Assembly: GCF_017676385.1 (NCBI RefSeq)
Contig: NZ_JAFFZN010000002.1
Span: forward strand, 371,888 to 435,887
Origin: Streptomyces spirodelae
GTDB taxonomy: Bacteria > Actinomycetota > Actinomycetes > Streptomycetales > Streptomycetaceae
DNA: 64,000 nt
Direction: 5' to 3'
The notes below the pieces were generated by a model, which was not told where the DNA came from, did no database searches, and worked only from the letters and a program-made list of their open reading frames with translations. A program made the translations under genes and the position numbers. Position 1 is the stretch's first letter. Each line of letters begins with the position of its first letter. Of this stretch, positions 60,114 through 64,000 are shown in pieces.

Positions 60114-60953
60114 ATGGGAGAACCCCGGCTGGAGGGTCCGGCGGACGGTCCTGTGGAGGGCGAACTCCGCTTCGTCCACCTGGGATTCGGCGACAGCGCC
60201 GTCGACTACCTGGACGCCTGGCAGGAGCAGAAGCGGGTGCACGCCGCACGCTTCGCCGACGAGATTCCCGACACCTGTCTGATGCTGGAGCACCTCCCGG
60301 TCTACACGGCCGGGCGGCGCACCGAGGACAGCGAACGCCCGCTTGACGGCACCCCGGTGGTGGACGTCGACCGCGGGGGCAAGATCACCTGGCACGGCCC
60401 GGGGCAGCTCGTCGGCTACCCGATCCTGAAACTGCCGCGCCCCGTCGACGTCGTCGCCCATGTCCGCCGCCTCGAAGAGGCCATGATCCGTGCCTGTGCC
60501 GAGCTCGGCCTGGAGACGACGCGGGTGGAGGGCCGCAGCGGCGTGTGGGTGCTCGGCGACGCCGTCGAGAAGCCGGCCCCCGCCGGGCAGGGCGCCACCG
60601 GCGGCCTGGCGCTGGATCTCGACCCCCGGATGAACCAGGAGGACTACGACCCGCGCCTGATGGGCCCGGAGTACGCGCCCTCCAACGCGGGCCAGCGCGG
60701 CGAGGACCGTAAGCTGGCACAAATCGGCATCCGGGTCGCCAAGGGCGTGACCATGCACGGCTTCTCGCTGAACTGCAACCCGGACACGACCGGTTTCGAC
60801 CGGATCGTCCCCTGCGGTATCCGCGACGCGGGCGTCACCTCCGTCTCGCAGGAACTCGGCAGGAATGTTCCGGTCTCCGAGGTGCTTCCTCTCATGGAGA
60901 AACACCTGCGCGAGGTCCTGGAGTCCTCGACCCCACTGCCCCGCGCGGTCTGA
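60114..60953 (+). CDS. lipB: Octanoyl-ACP:protein N-octanoyltransferase LipB
   Basis: A 279-aa enzyme that moves octanoate from acyl-carrier protein to lipoyl domains. It has [10 protein letters not shown], the substrate motif [18 protein letters not shown], catalytic Lys in [10 protein letters not shown] and Cys in IVPCGIRD. Compared with E. coli LipB (about 213 aa), it has an insert of about 45 residues before the Lys motif ([20 protein letters not shown] region), as in other streptomycetes. GAAGGAGAGAAGGC lies before ATG 60114. lipA follows on the same strand. Confidence 0.96.
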   Translation: MGEPRLEGPADGPVEGELRFVHLGFGDSAVDYLDAWQEQKRVHAARFADEIPDTCLMLEHLPVYTAGRRTEDSERPLDGTPVVDVDRGGKITWHGPGQLVGYPILKLPRPVDVVAHVRRLEEAMIRACAELGLETTRVEGRSGVWVLGDAVEKPAPAGQGATGGLALDLDPRMNQEDYDPRLMGPEYAPSNAGQRGEDRKLAQIGIRVAKGVTMHGFSLNCNPDTTGFDRIVPCGIRDAGVTSVSQELGRNVPVSEVLPLMEKHLREVLESSTPLPRAV

Positions 60954-60975
60954 CGACGGCCACGGGCCGGGCCCC

Positions 60976-61001
60976 GGGGTCCTCCGGGGTCCTCCGGGGT
61001 C
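60976..61001 (+). repeat. 10-bp direct repeat between lipB and lipA
   Basis: GGGGTCCTCC is repeated head to tail (60976-60985, 60986-60995) and begins again (GGGGTC, 60996-61001). It sits 23 bases after the lipB stop. A TAGGCT -10-like box at 61051-61056 suggests that lipA also has its own promoter. Confidence 0.55.
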
Positions 61002-61096
61002 AGGATGTTTCCCGGGCTCCGGCCCGTACGAAAGCCAGAAACCGCAGGCGTAGGCTGATAGCCGCCGCTGAATCGAAAGTACGTAGGGAGCCGGAC

Positions 61097-62044
61097 GTGT
61101 CCGCTGTCGCACCCGACGGTCGCAAGATGCTCCGCCTGGAGGTCCGCAACAGCCAGACCCCCATCGAGCGCAAGCCCGAGTGGATCAAGACCCGGGCGAA
61201 AATGGGCCCCGAGTACAACGCCCTCCAGAACCTGGTCAAGAGCGAGGGGCTGCACACGGTCTGCCAGGAGGCGGGCTGCCCCAACATCTTCGAGTGCTGG
61301 GAGGACCGCGAGGCGACCTTCCTGATCGGCGGCGAGCAGTGCACCCGCCGCTGTGACTTCTGCCAGATCGACACCGGCAAGCCCGCCGAGCTCGACCGCG
61401 ACGAGCCGCGCCGGGTGGCCGAATCGGTCCGCACGATGGAGCTCCGCTACGCGACGATCACCGGCGTGGCCCGCGACGACCTCGAGGACGGCGGTGCCTG
61501 GCTCTACGCGGAGACCGTGCGCCAGATCCACGGCCTGATGCCCGACACCGGTGTCGAACTGCTGATCCCCGACTTCAATGCCGAGCCCGACCAGCTCGCG
61601 GAGGTCTTCTCCTCCCGCCCCGAGGTGCTGGCGCACAACGTGGAGACGGTGCCGCGCATCTTCAAGCGCATCCGCCCCGGCTTCCGCTACGAGCGGTCCC
61701 TGGAGGTCCTCACGCGCGCCCGCGAGGCCGGCCTCGTCGTCAAGTCCAACCTGATCCTGGGCCTGGGCGAGACCCGCGAGGAGGTCAGCGAGGCGCTGCG
61801 CGACCTGCACGAGGCCGGTGCCGAGCTGATCACCATCACCCAGTACCTGCGCCCCACCCCCCGCCACCACCCCGTGGAGCGCTGGGTGAAGCCCCAGGAG
61901 TTCGTCGAGCTCAAGCAGGAGGCCGACGAGATCGGCTACGCGGGCGTCATGTCGGGCCCGCTCGTCCGCTCCTCCTACCGCGCCGGCCGCCTCTACCAGC
62001 AGGCCGTCGAAGCCCGCCGGACGGGCACGACCTCCGCAGCCTGA
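61097..62044 (+). CDS. lipA: Lipoyl synthase LipA (radical SAM)
   Basis: A 315-aa radical-SAM enzyme that inserts two sulfurs into octanoyl-lipoyl domains. The auxiliary cluster motif is [12 protein letters not shown] and the SAM cluster motif CTRRCDFC; the C-terminal RSSYRAG contains the Ser that ligates the auxiliary cluster. GTG 61097 follows GTAGGGAGCC. It acts with LipB for pyruvate and 2-oxoglutarate dehydrogenases and the glycine cleavage system. A stem-loop at 62157-62182 follows. Confidence 0.97.
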   Translation: MSAVAPDGRKMLRLEVRNSQTPIERKPEWIKTRAKMGPEYNALQNLVKSEGLHTVCQEAGCPNIFECWEDREATFLIGGEQCTRRCDFCQIDTGKPAELDRDEPRRVAESVRTMELRYATITGVARDDLEDGGAWLYAETVRQIHGLMPDTGVELLIPDFNAEPDQLAEVFSSRPEVLAHNVETVPRIFKRIRPGFRYERSLEVLTRAREAGLVVKSNLILGLGETREEVSEALRDLHEAGAELITITQYLRPTPRHHPVERWVKPQEFVELKQEADEIGYAGVMSGPLVRSSYRAGRLYQQAVEARRTGTTSAA

Positions 62045-62156
62045 CACCTACGGCTGGACCGAGGCCCGTTGCGAGCTGCTGCCTGTCGCGGCCTGAGGTT
62101 GCCTGGGGTTTGCCTGAGACTTGCGTGACCGCTGAGGCCCGGCGCCGCCCGGTGCC

Positions 62157-62182
62157 CGCCGCCCGGTGCCCGCCGGGCGGCG
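62157..62182 (+). terminator. Stem-loop terminator of lipA
   Basis: CGCCGCCCGG (62157-62166) and CCGGGCGGCG (62173-62182) form a perfect 10-bp stem with a 6-base loop, about 110 bases after lipA. The surrounding repeats of CCCGGTGCCCGC allow alternative pairings. Confidence 0.6.
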
Positions 62183-62226
62183 CGGGCGGCGGAGAGTGAG
62201 CTTCGCCGCACAGGCTTTCGCCGGCT

Positions 62227-62255
62227 TTGACCCTCCGGTCATCGCCTGGTAACAC
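62227..62255 (+). promoter_or_regulatory. Promoter candidate for the small gene at 62354
   Basis: TTGACC (62227-62232) and TAACAC (62250-62255) with a 17-base spacer, in a locally AT-richer patch. The -10 lacks the final T. It would give a leader of roughly 90 bases. Confidence 0.4.
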
Positions 62256-62353
62256 CAATGCGTAACGCTGAAACCACACACCGCGCACGCACAGCCGTCC
62301 GGCTGTGCGGATGAGCGTCCGGTTCAGACGCATCACCGACGGAGGGGACGACA

Positions 62354-62542
62354 GTGCGAACCACCCTGTGGGCACTGGAAGGTCTGGAACATCTTTTCTT
62401 CGGGAACGGCCAGCGGGTCGCCCGGCGCAACGCGTGGACGGCGGTCCTCGAGGACCGCCGCCGCGCCCGCGCCCGCCATGAGGCGGAAACCGTGCTGAAC
62501 GCGGCAGCGGACCGCCGCACACTGCTGACGTCCCGAGGCTGA
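62354..62542 (+). CDS. Small conserved hypothetical protein (SCO2195-like)
   Basis: A 62-aa basic protein, beginning MRTTLWALEGLEHLFFGNGQ and then Arg/Ala-rich helix (EDRRRARARHEAETVLNAAA). GTG 62354 has GGAGGGGAC upstream, and codon bias is strong, so it is real. A gene of this size and kind lies between lipA and the DUF4191 gene in S. coelicolor (from memory). Function unknown; the amphipathic start could bind membrane. Confidence 0.75.
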   Translation: MRTTLWALEGLEHLFFGNGQRVARRNAWTAVLEDRRRARARHEAETVLNAAADRRTLLTSRG

Positions 62543-62687
62543 ACGACCGGGGCCCTTCCACGGAAGGGCCCCCACCTGCCCGCTCACCAGCGTCCCCGCC
62601 CTTCCCCGTGCTGCTGCCTTCCTGGGGCGACCCACGTTCCCCCGGCCGCGCGGCAGTGCCCCCGCCCTCCCACGTAAACTTCACCGC

Positions 62688-63377
62688 ATGGCGAGGAAGG
62701 ACAACACCGAGAACCCTGGGCGGCTCAAGCAGATCGCTCAGACGTACAAGATGACCCGGCGCGTGGACCGGAAGATCGGTTGGATCCTGGCCGGCGTGGG
62801 GCTTGTCACCTTCGGTGTACTCCTCGCGATCGGCTTTCTGATCGGTCACCCCGTCTACGTGGGGATTCTGGGCGTACTGCTGGCCCTGCTGGCGTGCGCG
62901 ATCGTCTTCGGGCGCCGCGCGGAGCGGGCCGCGTTCGGACAGATGGAGGGCCAGCCGGGGGCGGCGGCCGCCGTGCTGGAGAACATCGGGCGCGGCTGGC
63001 AGGTCACTCCGGCCGTGGCGATGAACCGTAGCCAGGACGTCGTCCACCGCGCGGTCGGCAAGGCGGGCATCGTGCTCGTCGGCGAGGGCAACCCCAACCG
63101 GCTGCGCGGGCTGCTGGCGTCCGAGAAGAAGAAGATGAACCGCGTCGTCGGCGACGTACCGGTGCACACCCTGGTCGTCGGCTCCGACGAGGGCCAGGTG
63201 GAGCTGAAGAAGCTGCGCGTCAAGATCATGAAGCTGCCTCGTACGCTGCAGGGCGCCGAGGTCACTCAGATCAACGACCGGCTCCGCGCGCTCGGCGACC
63301 TCATGAGCAATATGCCGATCCCGAAGGGGCCGATGCCCAAGGGTATGAAGCTCCCCAAGGGCCCGCAGGGCCGCTGA
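62688..63377 (+). CDS. DUF4191 membrane protein
   Basis: A 229-aa protein with a basic N-terminus (LKQIAQTYKMTRRVDRKIGW), two adjacent membrane helices (about 30-75) and a cytoplasmic C-terminal domain (about 90-229) with VPVHTLVVGSDEGQVELKKL and a basic Pro/Lys/Met tail (GPMPKGMKLPKGPQGR). This is the DUF4191 family, conserved next to lipA in actinobacteria. Function unknown. Followed by a strong bidirectional terminator. Confidence 0.92.
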   Translation: MARKDNTENPGRLKQIAQTYKMTRRVDRKIGWILAGVGLVTFGVLLAIGFLIGHPVYVGILGVLLALLACAIVFGRRAERAAFGQMEGQPGAAAAVLENIGRGWQVTPAVAMNRSQDVVHRAVGKAGIVLVGEGNPNRLRGLLASEKKKMNRVVGDVPVHTLVVGSDEGQVELKKLRVKIMKLPRTLQGAEVTQINDRLRALGDLMSNMPIPKGPMPKGMKLPKGPQGR

Positions 63378-63389
63378 CGCCGCACAGAA

Positions 63390-63425
63390 CAGGGTGGGCT
63401 CCCGGGACTCCCGGGGCCCACCCTG
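63390..63425. terminator. Bidirectional terminator between DUF4191 and RDD genes
   Basis: CAGGGTGGGC (63390-63399) and GCCCACCCTG (63416-63425) are a perfect 10-bp inverted repeat. The 16-base loop contains two CCCGGG blocks. It lies between convergent genes, 12 bases after the DUF4191 stop and 14 before the RDD stop. Confidence 0.75.
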
Positions 63426-63438
63426 CCGCGCGTCGCCC

Positions 63439-63909
63439 TCAGGTCCGGATCTGCACGGAGCCCGAGAGCCGGTCGTGCAGTCCGCGATTGTCGCGGTCCC
63501 AGACGAGCGCGGGAATGGCGAGCCCCAACAGCACCGTACGTACGGCCGCGCGCCACACCGGCAGCTTGCCCAGCCCGTCCAGCGAGACGACGCGCAGCCG
63601 CAGCAGCCGCTTGCCCGGCGTCGAGCCGACCGTGCCGACGGTCAGCAGGCTCATGACGAGGAACACGACGAGCGCCCAGTTGTTGGTGCCCTCCAGGTGG
63701 CGCCCCGCCAGCAGCCCGAAGGCGATGAGGGCCGAGAGTGCCCAGTCGATGAAAAGGGCGCCGACCCGGCGCCCGACCGGCGCGATGGCTCCGGGGCCGT
63801 CCTCGGGGAGGCCGAGCCGCTTGCCGCGGTGGCCGTAGTCGGCGCCCATCTCCTCCGCCGCGGCGCGCGGTCCTGACAGCCACGACCCGATTGCTTCCCT
63901 GTTGTCCAC
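63439..63909 (-). CDS. RDD-family membrane protein
   Basis: A 156-aa protein with the RDD features RRVGALFIDWALSALIAFG (Arg and Asp in helix 1), a second helix (ALVVFLVMSLLTVGTV), then STPGKRLLRLRVVSLDG and a last helix, ending DNRGLHDRLSGSVQI. GTG 63909 is preferred to the upstream GTG/ATG of the longer frame, because it matches the typical start (MDNREAIGSWL). It is probably divergent from a glnA gene just beyond the window (inferred from S. coelicolor gene order). Confidence 0.88.
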   Translation of the reverse strand: MDNREAIGSWLSGPRAAAEEMGADYGHRGKRLGLPEDGPGAIAPVGRRVGALFIDWALSALIAFGLLAGRHLEGTNNWALVVFLVMSLLTVGTVGSTPGKRLLRLRVVSLDGLGKLPVWRAAVRTVLLGLAIPALVWDRDNRGLHDRLSGSVQIRT

Positions 63910-64000
63910 CCGACAACGGTATCGCGCTGATTTTCCGGGGGGACCGGACCCCACGGCCCTGCCCCAAGGGCGCAGTGCGAGGTCGCTCGCCGTACGCCGT

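Larger units (their letters stand above)
62045..62353. other. 309-base intergenic region after lipA
   Basis: Contains the GC-rich stem-loop at 62157-62182 (probable lipA terminator), a duplicated GCCCGGTGCCCGCC, and a promoter-like TTGACC-17-TAACAC at 62227-62255 reading toward the small gene at 62354. I see no gene in it. Confidence 0.5.

Overview
The window looks like Streptomyces chromosome, or that of a very close relative. It has very high GC with strong third-position bias, GTG starts, Tat-type exported proteins, many NarL-type two-component systems, XRE/DUF5753-DUF397 regulator pairs, an AfsR-type regulator and a MalR-controlled maltose operon. The lipB-lipA-DUF4191-RDD block at the right end is, from memory, the block next to glnA in S. 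coelicolor. I saw no rRNA, tRNA, transposase, integrase or CRISPR array.

Layout. 0-10.2 kb: multicopper oxidase (cut by the window edge) with a His-rich membrane protein; a TrmB/LuxR-type regulator and a subtilisin-like protease; a CAP-domain secreted protein behind a 22-bp tandem repeat; an acyltransferase-histidine kinase-response regulator operon; a GntR(YtrA)-ABC transporter operon. 10.2-14.9 kb: an accessory island of small genes, with two XRE regulators, DUF397, DUF6879, two tiny Cys-containing proteins, and a 42-residue Asp/Pro/Gly-rich peptide gene translationally coupled to a 399-aa protein-isoaspartate methyltransferase homologue. That last pair looks like an imiditide-type (aspartimide) RiPP locus and is the most interesting item here. 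15-23 kb: flavin reductase/LLM monooxygenase pair, glnA2, glnE, PAP2 phosphatase.

22.7-31.8 kb: a maltose/maltodextrin locus of unusual symmetry. malEFG is flanked by two aglA-malR cassettes in mirror orientation, i.e. two alpha-glucosidases and two LacI regulators. 31.8-41 kb: an orphan response regulator divergent from an ABC transporter, a membrane protein with a sigma-like N-terminus, and a large AfsR/SARP-type ATPase regulator divergent from an FAD oxidoreductase. 41-48 kb: a response regulator-GH89 glycosidase-histidine kinase string in which the kinase lacks part of its sensor domain, then a VOC-SnoaL fusion and a trypsin-like protease. 48.5-57.9 kb: PrmC-like methyltransferase, Gfo/Idh oxidoreductase, aldehyde dehydrogenase plus GMC oxidoreductase (choline to betaine type), an MMPL exporter and a second sensor kinase. 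58-64 kb: an NsdA-like HTH-TPR regulator with a His/Gly-rich linker, lipB, lipA, a small conserved protein, DUF4191 and an RDD membrane protein.

How the parts work together. Nitrogen control (glnA2, glnE) and carbon uptake (mal) sit side by side. MalE-MalFG import maltodextrins, probably energised by an ATPase encoded elsewhere; the two AglA enzymes hydrolyse them and the MalR paralogues sense them. LipB and LipA make protein-bound lipoate. In the island, the XRE/DUF6879 genes precede the peptide-methyltransferase pair on the same strand and may regulate it. Start sites were chosen by Shine-Dalgarno spacing, gene overlap and family alignment from memory; family assignments are by eye, with no database search.
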